Below are positions 36,279 to 47,704 of a DNA stretch of 64,000 bases, piece after piece. Position 1 is the stretch's first letter. Every line of letters begins with the position of its first letter. The notes under the pieces were generated by a model. It saw only the letters and a list, made by a program, of their open reading frames with translations, was not told the origin of the DNA and did no database searches. A program made the position numbers and the translations under genes. The DNA lies in assembly GCA_018697195.1 (NCBI GenBank), contig CM031858.1:124635234-124699233 (forward strand), in the 5' to 3' direction. This stretch comes from Certhia americana (taxonomy: Eukaryota > Chordata > Aves > Passeriformes > Certhiidae).

Positions 36279-38132
36279 AGCACATACAGGCATCTAAGAA
36301 ATGCCTGCCTGCACTGATGCAGGGTAGTTGGGATCTGCCAGAAAGCTGCTCTCTCACGTGCGGCTGTGTTCCCAGGTTTTCAGGAGAGTTCCAAGTATGA
36401 GTGACTATGCAGCTGTGGAGATGCGAAGCAGACATATATTGAACTTTTAAAGATGTTTTTCTTGCAAATCAATGAAGTGCTGGTTCTCACTTTTATTTCC
36501 ATGATCAGGTGACCTGTTTTCATTATGTGTCAAGCTGTCTACTAATATTTGATTTTCACTTTATGGAGAAAGATTTCATTTTTTTTCCATATGATTTCCA
36601 GAGAGGCAGCTGAATGCTGGTCAAGGTGAGAACTAGTTGTAGGCTGGTGGTAAATGGGAAGCAGAAAAACATTTCAGACCAAGCAACCTGCAGTGACCTG
36701 AGAGAAGGGCTCTGTCTGCACCACAAGTAATGCAGCATTATAGGAAGGATCAGCAGAATGAAACAGCTTGTGATGAAAGCCTGACATCTACATTAGGAGC
36801 CTTTTAGGAGGGTTGCTTAAGACCAGCTCATCTGGTCCAGTGGACTGAACATGCCTTTGTGGCTCACACACTTTAACTGTGCTCCTGAAGAATCTCATGG
36901 CTTATTTTAATCTGAAAGGGGTATATTTTACTGCCTTTAAGCATGCAACACCAGATGCAGTAAGTGGGGACAACTGGACAACCTGTTTCAAAAGCACATT
37001 CCTTAACTAAAACACTGACGTTGGCAAGGCAAAAGACTGCTTGAAATAGATTAAATTTAGACTAGAATAAAAGTTTTCCCTGTGTGATGTGTAGGAACAA
37101 AGAAGCTGCAGGCTCACAATAAATTGCAGCTGACAAAGAGGCCAAGCAAACAAGCATGCAATTTCTTCTTTCTGCATCCCTCTCCTTCTTCCCTGGTACA
37201 CCACAAAGGAAGCTGGGGTGCTTTGCTCTGCATTCTGTATGCAGAAGAAAGAAGACAGCCAGCTAGAAATTAGATATTGCAATACAACCCTACAGGATCT
37301 AATAATAAGCATTTTTAGATTCAATTAACTATTACTCGCCTCATAATTTTAACAGGGGAGAGCCACATTTTGCTTTCAGTAGAATGCATACTGGAGCTAA
37401 ATTTTTTCTATAAATATTTAAATAAATGACATTCATTAAATTAGTTTTCCTCTCAGTCTTTCTATTTACTTCTATTTGCTATCAAAACTTGCATTATGGT
37501 TTCAGCTCAGTTCTTCCCTGGAGGCTATAGCCACAATAATATTGTTTGATGTAAATAGGCTATGGTGACTGAATTTTTTACTCCAGTAAGCATATTGCTT
37601 GGAACATGCTGCTCACTCCCATGGTCCAAAAAAACTGTGAAGGGATGACTCATAACTAACAACTGTTACTGATCTCATTTCCCTTACTCAAACTCCTCAG
37701 TTTATGTACAATTCTGTGTGTGACTGGGTCTCCAGTCTTGCCTTAGTCAGTCTTAGGAGCAAAGAAAGGAATTTCTTTCCTTTTTTTAGTGGACTGGTGC
37801 TCATCTCACTAATTTAATGTTCATTTACAGGAACCTAATGGAAGTTTTAAGTTCAGTTTATCCCACAGCAACTGCATGTGGTATTTTTAGAACTACTTTC
37901 TAAGCATTTTTAGGATGGATGGCCAGGTGAACTTGCACCAGCCTAGACTTTAAGGAGCTATTTATATTTTGCGTTACCCACTCTGAACCTCTTGTCTGTG
38001 GATAAAGATCTCTGCGTGTGACACATTTCCTTCCTGGATATAACTAGACTGCTGTTGTGGTCTTCCCCTGCTAAAATCAGCCACGAAGATTTTTATGCTG
38101 CAGTAATCCTCCTCTGTTCATGTTTATTTCAG
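36279..38132. other. Unique sequence, no gene recognised
   Basis: AT-rich, with no recognisable gene or repeat. If the CpG patch on its left is a promoter and 38133-38361 is an exon, this would be the first intron. Confidence 0.4.
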
Positions 38133-38361
38133 AGGTTCTCCCGTTGCCTGCTCCCATGGCATTTGCACGTGTGCAGCGCTGCTCCGGGGTCACCGCGCTG
38201 GAAGCCAGGGCACTGCGCCAACGTCAGCACAAATGCTGACACAAATGCAAGTGCACTCTTCTGCCTCAGGGATGAGCATACGAGAGCTCATCGTCTCCCT
38301 TGCCCTGTGTTTCTGCATTGTGTTCCCCTCTGGAGCCACCTAGACTGCCTCAGAAAAGCAG
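38133..38361 (+). other. Candidate GC/CpG-rich exon inside a 133-codon open frame
   Basis: A strong acceptor (CCTCTGTTCATGTTTATTTCAG) ends at 38132, and AAAGCAG|GTGATG at 38361 is a moderate donor. The 229-bp segment holds most of a local cluster of about a dozen CpGs and lies in a frame open from 38055 to 38456. The frame translates to a Cys- and His-rich sequence with no recognisable spacing. A second ATG (CCCATGG near 38156) opens a short alternative frame. Function unknown. It could be a lineage-specific gene, a non-coding exon or chance. Confidence 0.2.
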
Positions 38362-38816
38362 GTGATGCAGGGGGCTGCATGATCCCCGCTACAGAGGCTG
38401 GGATTTTTGAGAGAAGCAGTAAAGAGACTGGCCAAGCAAGACTACAACTGGGCTAATAACCTTAATAAGCCAAGGCTACAAAGATGACTTGGGAACCTGA
38501 AGGGGAGACTACTTATGGTTGAGCCCACACTAAACACTGGGCTGGATTTATTGACGTGAGTCACACACACTAATCCTCACCACAAGGCTTTCATTTGGCA
38601 CAGAGCTCTTACTTTTCAGTCTCCACTGTCATCCTTCAGCTAAGCAGTTATTTTGTATCAAGAGTCCAGCACAATCTTTACTAAAAACTTTGTTTATCTA
38701 AGCATAAGAGAAAGTGAACAGCTTCCCTTAGAATAGGACAATTAGCCAGTGCTCCTTGTACTGTCGGAGTCTGAAAATATGAGGAATTTCTCTTTGCATG
38801 TTTGAGAGATTTTAGA
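38362..38816. other. No gene seen
   Basis: Unique sequence between the CpG-rich candidate exon and the LTR target site. Confidence 0.5.
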
Positions 38817-38821
38817 ATCTC

Positions 38822-39372
38822 TGACAAACAGTGTTTTTAACCTTTGTTCATGGAAAAAGGGCTTTTAGGCTCTGAAATGAAGCAGGGTTTTCAAGAGTGT
38901 GTATTGAACAGTAGAATAGTGCATAGTTTTATCACAGGGTGAGAATTTTAGATATATGGAGGTTTTTAAGATAGTAGACAGGTGAAGGCAAGATCAAGGA
39001 AGCACATGGCTTTTGGGTTTCTTCCTTCTTCTTCCTTGCCTCCATCTTCTGCTGTGAGGTGGCACATTATAGTTAGCTTAGAATAGAATCTAACTTTCTA
39101 ACATAGATAATAGTTATTGGTAAAGAATTACAAATACTGATTACGTAAAATGTAGTATAAATATCCATGCCACCCTGAGGGTGGGAGCTTTTAGACATTT
39201 AGCATTGAGAACATTAAGGTTTTAGTATTTCGTAGTGAGTAGTTGAGCATTTGTACATTTTGTAGTTAGCTTTAGTATTTGAAATGATAAGAAAAAATAA
39301 ATTATGAAGAGAAAAGCCTCACACTCGCCTTTCCTTCAAGATCTCTGGCTGGTGAAAACAAAACTATTTACA
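38822..39372 (+). mobile_element. Solo endogenous retrovirus LTR (sense), ~551 bp
   Basis: It starts TGACAAACAG and ends CTATTTACA. The flanks ATCTC (38817-38821) and TTCTC (39373-39377) are 5-bp direct repeats with one mismatch, as expected of an old integration. It has an ordered LTR promoter layout: a TATA box (TATAAAT) at 39156-39162 and a polyadenylation signal (AATAAA) at about 39296. No primer-binding site or internal gene sequence follows, so it is probably a solo LTR. It resembles ERVL-like songbird LTRs I remember, but the subfamily is not certain. Confidence 0.82.
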
Positions 39373-39377
39373 TTCTC

Positions 39378-39719
39378 GGAAGAAGATAAATAGCCGGCTG
39401 GCAAAGAAAAAACCAGAAAACAGAAAAAAAATAGATTTATATAATTCCGAGATTGTACCATATTGTTCACCATGCTAGCAAGGCCAGTCAGTAGAAGAAA
39501 GAAATTAAAATTTATGCATTTCTTAGGCTAGCTGCATTAGTATTACTAAATCCACTACAGGACTAACTAGGCTTTAAATAGAAAGTACCAGTTTTTACCG
39601 ATGAAGTCCATGGTTTTGTACAGGAGAGAAGTAATCAAAATATAGTTTCAACAAGCTATTCCACAAAAACAATCTCATGAGAAGGTCAAAGACATTAATC
39701 ATGCAATGATATTTGTCAT
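39378..39719. other. No gene seen
   Basis: AT-rich unique spacer between the LTR and the CR1 element. Confidence 0.5.
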
Positions 39720-40676
39720 TTCATAAAATCACAGAACATTTTGGGTTGGAAGTGAGATTTAAAGGTCACCTAGTCCAACCCCTTCTGCAATGTTCAGGGA
39801 AATCTTCAACTAGGCCAGGTTGCTTAGAGCCCTGACCAGTCTACCAGTCTGGCCTTGAATATTTCCAGGGATGGGTCATCCACAACTTCTCTGGGCAACC
39901 TGTTCCAGTGCCTCACCACTCTCATTAAAAAAAAAAACAAACAACAAACAAAACCAAAAAAAAACAACCAACCAACCAACCAACCAACCAACCATCCAAC
40001 CAAAAAACTCCAATATCTACCATCTTTTATTTTGAAATCATTACCCTTGTACCCTTGTCCTATCACAACAGGCCATGCTAAAAATTCTGTCCCCATCTTT
40101 CATATAAGCTTCTTTTAAGTATAGAAAGACTGCAATGAAGTCTCCCAGGAGTCTTGTCTTCTCCAAGCTGAACAACCCCAACTCTCTCAGCCTTTCCTCA
40201 TAGAAAAGGTGTTCAAGATTTCCAGTAATTTTTGTGACCCTCCTCTAGACTTGCTCCAACAAGTCCAAGGGTTTTTTGTGCAGAGGACCCCACAGCTTCG
40301 GGTACTGTGCACTACAGTGGGGTCCCACAAGACTGAAGTAGAGGGGCAGAATCTCCTCCCTTGACCTGAGACCCCTGTCCAGGGCTCCTTGGATGCAGCA
40401 CAGGACATGACTGGCTGGCTGGGCTGTGAATCCACACTGCTGGCTCATGTCCAGCTTTTCATCCACCAGCACCAGCACATTCTTCTCAGCAGGGCTGCCC
40501 TCAATCTGTTCATCCCCCAGCCTGTATTGACACCAGGGGCTGCCCTGACCCAGATTCAGAGCCTTGTACTTGGCCAGGTTTTCTCTTATCAGTTTCACAT
40601 GGGCCCACTCCTCAAGCACATTCAGGTCCCTCTGGATGGCATCCCAGGTCTCAGGTGTGTCCATCTATTGCATAAC
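39720..40676 (-). mobile_element. CR1 LINE, 5'-truncated ~955-bp copy (antisense)
   Basis: The left end holds the inverted CR1 terminus (TCATAAAATCACAGAAC). Moving right, the - strand runs back through the 3' UTR into the C-terminal part of ORF2. A frame of 139 codons (40664 to 40245) is intact up to one stop, after which the CR1 frame continues for several dozen codons. Recognisable ORF2 landmarks are D-A-I-Q-R-D-L near the start, Y-R-L-G-D-E, V-D-E-K-L-D-M-S-Q-Q-C, I-L-P-L-Y and L-W-G-P-x-H-K-K. These belong to the region after the reverse-transcriptase catalytic core. It is dead on arrival, lacking the endonuclease and most of the RT. The 3' UTR part is interrupted by an A-rich/AACC array. 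Confidence 0.95.
39927..40006. repeat. A-rich tract with (AACC)n microsatellite inside the CR1
   Basis: A11 with interspersed C is followed by about eight AACC units (39965-39994) and more A-rich sequence. It replaces the part of CR1 that normally reads as a short A/T-rich segment before the TTTCTTCCTAA-type block. Confidence 0.92.
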
Positions 40677-43190
40677 TCATTACAGTAGCTCCAAGAGTTG
40701 ACCCACCCCCTCTAAGCTTGTGAGTAGCAGCTGGCACTTCCACGATTCCACACAGCAGGGGTCACACACATCTGATCATGCTATGTGCTGACCCTCTGGT
40801 ACTTGGGCAGGTTTGCAGAGAAATGGTGCCTGCCATACCAAGCCTTCACCAGAAACATCTCACCATGTCTGTCTTCTTCTGCTTCAGAATTAACTTGGTA
40901 GAGAAACATGCAGAAAGTTGTCAGAAAGGGAACATGGAGGGGATATTTCAGAGGAAGGAGAAGACAATAAAAGCCACACTGTATTCTGCAGGAGTCCCAA
41001 GCTGGCATTGAGTCCAAGCTCATCTTTTGTCCATGCTGACACAGACAAACCTATTACTTACACAGAAGCTAACACAGGCCCAGCTCAGGGGCAAAAGCTA
41101 AATGCATACCCATTTCAACAGCATCCTAGGCTGGGAACAGTTTACAACTGCATTAGTAAATTAAACGTGCCAGGAGCTGTCTCTTCACATGGAGGCAAGG
41201 TGAGGTGAGGTGAGGTGAGGAGAGGAGAGGAGAGGTGAAAAGGCAGCAAGGGGGTCCTAAAAGGACCTAATGCACTAAAAACTGTGGTACCACCAATATT
41301 TGAAGGATTAAAAGAGAACTGGCATGAAGTTCATGCTTTAGACAAGTACTTGTGGTGAGAGTTCATTGCAGGAAATGGAGCAGGGGAAGCCGCACTTTAA
41401 AGATTCAAGATGCTGTTATAAGAGATTTCCCTGTCTCATGATATTTATTAAATATCCAGTTTTAGACTAGTGATAAGGTCAGACATTAGTAGCCAGCTCC
41501 TATGTTAATATTTAATATTATTGACTCCCATTCTCATATTTCAGGGGAACATGCTGGAAACAGTTGCAAAAATTACACCGGGATGTGATACATAAATACA
41601 GGGAAAGACTAGCTGTAGCACTAATTTCTTTGTTGCCTGAAACTAAATTTTTTTTTCATCTGCAGCTTTGTAGGGAATGGGAATATCTATTACCTGTAGG
41701 GAATGACAAATATTTATTCTCAGCGTAGCATTTTGCTGCACATGCAGAAAGGTTGTGGCTGTTTCTCGATGCTCCCTGGCTGCTGCTTCTGTGGTGGTGC
41801 CATTCAGTGCAAACAAAGAGAGGAGCAGGGGGAGCATTCATTTCAGTCAGCACCACCAGTTTACAGCATCAACTTTTTTCTCCTGAGCTACAATAGCCCA
41901 GTGCCAAACATGGACCTTTAAACTGTTCTACAGCCAAAACCGAGAATGTTATCTGGCAGCACAGCTTCATTTACCAATGAATTGATGAATACAGAATTAC
42001 AGATATCTGATCGCTGTTAGATAAATATGATAGTGACAATACATTATACACACAATCTCTCCCATGCTACTGCCATTTACTGAAGTTCAGTCTCAAAATG
42101 TGGATACTAAATGACTGATCACTACATCTGCTGATGGTTAAAATCCAAACCTTTTGAAAACACGCAAGAGAGTTCAATGCCTGTGTTAAAGGGGAGAAGC
42201 ACACTTGAAGATCATGGACACCAGCTGGGAAGAAGTGGACAGCTTGTGTGTGATTCAAGACCTCTGTCAGCCACATCTGAAAAAAAACTATGAAGATGAG
42301 AGATTCAAGAAACTACGGAGATGAGAAAAATAAATTGTTCCAGTATTCATGTATTTTTACAGGTTCTAACCTCAAAGAGGTAGAACAAAGAAGAATAAGT
42401 AGTGAGCTTTAGCATGACAAAATGGTCTTGAAGGTTACATATGTTATCAGTGTTCTGCAGTAGGTTATTCACAATAGCTGAGGTGCCAATATCTGCCAAG
42501 TAGCTAATTTTGTAGATAGGTTGACCTCAGAATTGGACTGATTTCTAAATGAGCTGGGACACCTGCATGAATCACAGGATGAGGAGAACCTGGAAAGGCT
42601 AACCTAAATTCCAGAACTATAATAAAATAATGTGCAAGTATTCAGCTGAATATGGTGCTTAAAATTAAGGCATAGTGGTAAGCTTTCCAAAACAATATCC
42701 TCTCTCTGCAGGACAGATGCCTTATACACAGGATATCGACACTTCAAAGGTGAGACTGTTTCATTTTAGTGTTTAAAAATGGCTTAGCAGAGCAGCTGCC
42801 TGCCCCCTAGCCATGAGTTCCCGTGCCCTCGTGTGAGTCAGAGCCACTGGCCTCCACACACTTGGACACAAACCTGCACCTCTGCTCCTATCGTGGAAAT
42901 CCCTGGTACTTCAGAAAATACTCAGCTCTGGTGTCCCCAGCCTATGATTTTGCATCACCGCCCTCTTTTTACTTTTCTAACAGTTATCTTGAAAGTGACT
43001 GATGAGATGGAAATCTCAGCTTCCCTTGAATCACAGAATCATTTTGTCTTTGTCTTCACTTTACAGAGAGTGCAAAACATGGTATCAGAAGGCTTTAGAA
43101 AACAAATAAGCTCAAAAAGTCCTTACATTTTCCAGAGCCTGAGAAAATGCAGAGCTGAATCTAGCTAGACACACGTGTGTGCATGTGCCA

Positions 43191-43192
<2 letters not shown>
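40677..43192. other. Unique sequence, no gene recognised
   Basis: Contains the pentanucleotide array at 41198. Otherwise no recognisable gene or repeat. Confidence 0.45.
41198..41238. repeat. (AGGTG)n/(AGGAG)n pentanucleotide microsatellite
   Basis: Four GGTGA-type units pass into three GGAGA-type units, purine-rich throughout. Confidence 0.9.
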
Positions 43193-43239
<47 letters not shown>

Positions 43240-43249
43240 NNNNNNNNNN

Positions 43250-43298
<49 letters not shown>
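43193..43298. repeat. (GT)n microsatellite interrupted by an assembly gap
   Basis: Pure GT dinucleotides lie on both sides of a run of ten N. Apparent Cys-Val or Thr-His open frames across it are artefacts. Confidence 0.98.
43240..43249. other. Assembly gap (10 N)
   Basis: Ten N bases sit inside the GT array. A fixed small number of N usually means the true length is unknown. Confidence 0.99.
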
Positions 43299-43300
<2 letters not shown>

Positions 43301-43520
43301 CACTATTCACAGGCAAAGGGCCCCCACCCTGCTTTAGACAATGGCCATTGTCACCCCCTGAAGGCCTGCAAAGTGCTCCATGACTTGCCCGCTCTCCAGG
43401 GCTGCCTGCCCCCTGCAGAACTGCAGCTCCAGATTCCTTCTCATTCAGGTGAGCGCTGATAACACCTTCTGGGGAATTGCAAGTTAAGCACACAAAAGAG
43501 AAAAAGACAAAGCCTACCGC

Positions 43521-44044
43521 TGATAGCAGATAAAATCGCCACATACACTTAACCGGGCTAACCTTATCTTGTTATCTTAAATTAGCAGAGTTCAATCTAA
43601 TTAAGTGCTCACATGGAAGAAACCCAAATTGTGGTGTGATTAGTCAGCCTGAAGGCTCTTCTAACCGCAGCACTGATACGACTCTGCTCTTAGGGAGCCT
43701 GAAGAAGGAATAATTCATGCCCCAAATGGTTTGCAAACTAAAGCCTGATAGCCTGTCAGAAAGGTAGGTGGGCACTCATTTTATCGATGATGTTTGGATC
43801 TTGAAAAATTAATATCTGATGGGTTATTTCAACTCTTAAACAAGATCGTAGTATGCTCGTGCCTTTTTTTGCTGTTATCAGCTGCTTTAACTAAGCCAGG
43901 GCTGTTGCCTAATACACTTACACTGATAAGCTTTATTACACCTAAACCAGAAATTCCTATAGAAGATAAGACCCAGGGAATCAAACTGCATAGAGGTTTA
44001 TATCTTGATTTATTTATTTGTGGTTTATCAGGAATAGTTGATAA
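43521..44044. promoter_or_regulatory. Cluster of ten GATA-factor motifs; putative enhancer
   Basis: Matches to WGATAR, counting both strands, start at 43521, 43528, 43564, 43572, 43746, 43875, 43924, 43964, 44025 and 44039. About one is expected in this length at random. One overlaps an E-box (TTATCAGCTG at 43875-43884), a composite GATA/E-box arrangement known from blood and endothelial enhancers, though with non-canonical spacing. TCTAATTAAG near 43596 is a homeodomain-type site. Transcription-factor binding is an inference. What the sequence shows is the motif density. Confidence 0.4.
43694..43763 (+). other. Candidate 70-bp exon within the GATA cluster
   Basis: CGACTCTGCTCTTAG (acceptor, to 43693) and CAGAAAG|GTAGGT (donor) bound 70 bases. 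Every frame contains a stop, so if spliced it would be a non-coding or terminal exon, for example of an enhancer-associated lncRNA. Confidence 0.15.
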
Positions 44045-47000
44045 ATTGCTGTTGTGAATTTGTCAGATATGCTCAAGAACCAGTAAAAAATGCAATATTA
44101 GAAGATTTGAATCCCAAAGCTGTGGCCCAGTAAATTCAACAGCCAACAATACCCAGAAGACCATTGTCTCTAGCTTTTGCATCTGCTGCATTACTTCCCA
44201 CTCCATATAGCTGGATGGTGTTTTATATCCAGATGGTGTTTTATGCACAAATACAGCACAGCCTTGAAATCACACAGCTGGAATTGGAAGTCTCAGCTTA
44301 GAATTGTAAGCTCATATTGGAAGCACCATCACCGTGTTCCAGTCAACAGAATTACACCTGCACAGATGGACATAGCTAGCCTGTTGTATACAGCCATTCC
44401 ATGGTATCAGTGAAGCTACCTGTCCCTTACTATTTTTCATCTAAAATTTACCCTCTTGAACACAGTGTGCACCTCAGTTACTTGTGTCCAGGTCTGAAGA
44501 TGGCATAGATACTGAGAATTAGCATGAACTGTAAGAGAGTGTGGCCAGTGCATGTGAGATGCAGGCTGTGCTGGTGAGGTCGTGTGCAGGGCAGCACCAG
44601 AGCTCAGCTGACAGATTGCTGGCCCTTGCTGTCTGCTCCATGCAGAACACAAGCCCCAGGGAGCCTGGGAACTCAGCTGGAAGGACAGCAAGCTGGAGAG
44701 GAGAAAAATCTCTTGTGTTTTGCTCCCTTTGCCTGCAAGGGGAGACCTACACATGAAATATCAACCAGCTCCTTCATTCCTTCGTTGAACAAACCTCAAA
44801 AGGAAGGAATAAAAAATGGCTTGGACAGCAGATACAGCCTCCCACCCTCCCACGCTGGCTCATCTCATCTACTAGGGGAGGGGGGAGTGGGGGGAGCACA
44901 AACAAGCATCTGGTCTTCCTGATTGTCATCTGACCCATGAATTTAAAACCCTGTGAAATTCAGAGGTGGGAGGGTTTCTCCCAGGGAGCTGTGCAGCATT
45001 CCTGAGAACAAAGAACAGCTCAACACCCGAAGTGGCTCACCTGCAGAACTTCTCAGCTATTCATATCCCTAAGGAGGCCTGAGCATGTCATCTTCTGCAC
45101 ATTTTCTCCACCATTAGGCCCAGACACTCAAAGCCCTTTGCCTCAAATCTAGTTTATAAATCCCCTTCATACCCCCCTGTTATGACTTGCTGCTGTCCAG
45201 CCGCCAAGCCTCATGTGCTGTCAGAGAGGATTTTGGTACCTGTGGGCTGCTGAAGAGCCTCAGGGCTCTGAGCACCTGCTGTCCTCAAAGGCAGCAATGT
45301 TGCTGCAAGGTCAGGCCTGTCACCCACATACAGTAGTGGGATTCAGCCAGGGACACTAGCTGTTGGTGTGTCCACTGCACGTCTCCATGGGCTTCAGCAC
45401 CCACACTGAGCTGCAGGAAAGAGGGAAGGGGACAGGTGAGAGATGCAGCAGACAGAGAAAGTGATGCCTGGTCACAGTTAGAGCTGAGCTTTATATTTAC
45501 CACACCATGGCTGAAACAAAGAGCTATTTCATACATTGGAATCCATTGTGGCCCATTTTCTAATAAAATGAAATGTAAGTTGTTGGCCACAGTCATAAGC
45601 TGGTCCACAGGCTTAACAGATCACAATTAAACATCCTGTAGAGAGGAAAGGCATAACCCAGAACCTTTTTGGCCCTTGGCCTTCACACATGGCTGGTGAG
45701 AGCAGACCTGGGGCTCCTGGGCAGGGTTTCCAGCTCACTTCCATGTTACATGACAGGCTGCCTTCAGCCATGTGCTCTCAGTCTCCCCATTGCCCTCCAT
45801 CCTCTGACATCACCTGGGAGACCTGGAGATCCCCAGTGCTTCCAACAGCTGCCCATTTATCATGGATGAGCCCTGTTACTGTCATGAGAAGCTCTTGCTG
45901 CTTATCAGACACATGAAGCTGAGGAGGACCATGCCTTGGCAAAGCTGTAAATGTGTTAGAAGGAAAGAAATGGTGACCCAGACAGGGGATATCTCACACT
46001 GTGCTACAGACCAGCTGCTTTGTTTGGCAAATGATAACTGGGATAAACCCTTAGAAACTGTAGCATCACAGTGAAGATCCAAGGGGGAGTCAGAACCTAG
46101 ATAAATCAGGCTTACATTAAGCAGACTGACCTCCAAACACAGGCAAATTAAGCACTTGCAGAGAGCTGGGCACTACCTATGCCAGTTTCAGAAAGCCAGA
46201 TGCTTTTGGCAGATGTAGATTGACTCTGCTTCCAGAAACAAGAGCAGTAATACTTAGCAGAGTGTATAGTGCTGCAAAGCCTGAACTGATTCCAATGATG
46301 AATTATTTCCTCTCCCATCTCCAAAAGAGTGACAAAATTCATCAGCCCAGAACACACAGGTAGGTAACTCAGTTACTACTGAGTTTTTCAGCACTACTGA
46401 AAAGTAGGAAAGAAAACCAACAATCACGTTACAGGAAAAGGAGAAATAAAAGCCTAGTAGGAGAACATCATGTACTATAAGTGGATTCAACAGAAACTGG
46501 AGATTTTCAGTCTAACTCCAGAGATGCTACTGAAGTTTTCTTTGAAAAGGCTGTTGCAGTTAGATGTAAAATCATATGTGTTGCTCCTCTGCCCTCCTGG
46601 GGACAGATAAGCAATCAAAACAAACACATTTATATGAGTAATCTGTTAATCCTCTGCACAAATAACATTTCACCATGCAAGTTGTATTTGGCTTAGTGCT
46701 CCTTGAGCATTGAGAAGCTTAGGGAAGTAGTTCAGTCCTTACCCTATGAGCACAACCACAAAATCCAATCCATGTTTGCATGTCCTAAGGTTACCCAGGA
46801 GACAGGGTTAAGGGCCATCTTTGGTCGCTCTCTGCACAAAATGGAGCTCTCCAGTCCACCTGAGCCTCTGCTTTGTGGTAGAAGGGAGTAGGTGAAGAGG
46901 GCCTGGCACAAGTTTTGAGGCAGACAGAAGATATGCGATCACTTTTCCTTTGGTTAGCAGGAATATTCATGAGGATCTCTTTTTTTCAAAGCCAAGAAGC

Positions 47001-47704
47001 TCCTTAGTTTGTTCTTTGACTTCTTGTTCTAAGTCTGGCGTGGCAGATCTCTGCACAGCTGCTGGTTAGAGGAATAAGGAAAGCACAAGGAAAGCACATG
47101 CCCTTAAGGGCTCTGTGCTGGAGTCAGGGAGGCAGAGCTTTACTGGGGAAAGGTAAGCAGAACCCTTTCAGAAATGCTGCCAAACCTGAAAGCTCAGGGG
47201 ATACTTTACAGAGCATAGCTGCCAGGCACAAGGTGTTGCTCAGGCTGGCTGAAGAGTTTGGAAAGTGAATAAAGAGGGTGGTCCAGCTGGGATGCAAAGG
47301 CATCTGCCCCCAACAGCCTTCCCAAAGGATTTCTGTGAACTGTACACCTTGCAACTACAGACCTCCCTGGCTCTCGGCATGATCTTTCCTATAGATGCAC
47401 AGGTTCTGAAACAAAGAGCTTTAAATCTAACAGCAAAAAAGCTGTTAGGCAAACATTCCTAACAAAAATTTTGAGTCAAAATTTGGAACATATTGAGATT
47501 TTATTCACCACAGACATGTTCAAAGAAACAATTTTCAGACATTTATATACCCTATGACATCCAAAATTTTTTTATAGTCACTCCAAAAAGTCCACCCAGT
47601 TTATTGCATCATGGTAAAGGTGTTTTCTTTCTTTTAATTAGTACCAGGACACCTCATCTATCTTTGTTTAATGGATAACTCAAGTTTTATCCAGCTAAAC
47701 AGTG
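44045..47704. other. Unique sequence, no gene recognised
   Basis: A short duplication (GATGGTGTTTTAT at 44214 and 44232) and several splice look-alikes are present. These include 47047-47152 (+), a 106-bp segment open in one frame ending at GGAAAG|GTAAGC, and a 32-bp segment at 46328-46359 with a strong pyrimidine tract. None encodes anything recognisable. Confidence 0.4.

Noticed and set aside
40245..40664. 139-codon - strand frame as a host gene
   Set aside because: It matches the C-terminal region of CR1 ORF2, so it is part of a truncated retrotransposon.
43112..43544. Open frames of Thr-His or Cys-Val repeats across the GT array
   Set aside because: They are translations of a dinucleotide microsatellite and an N gap, not genes.
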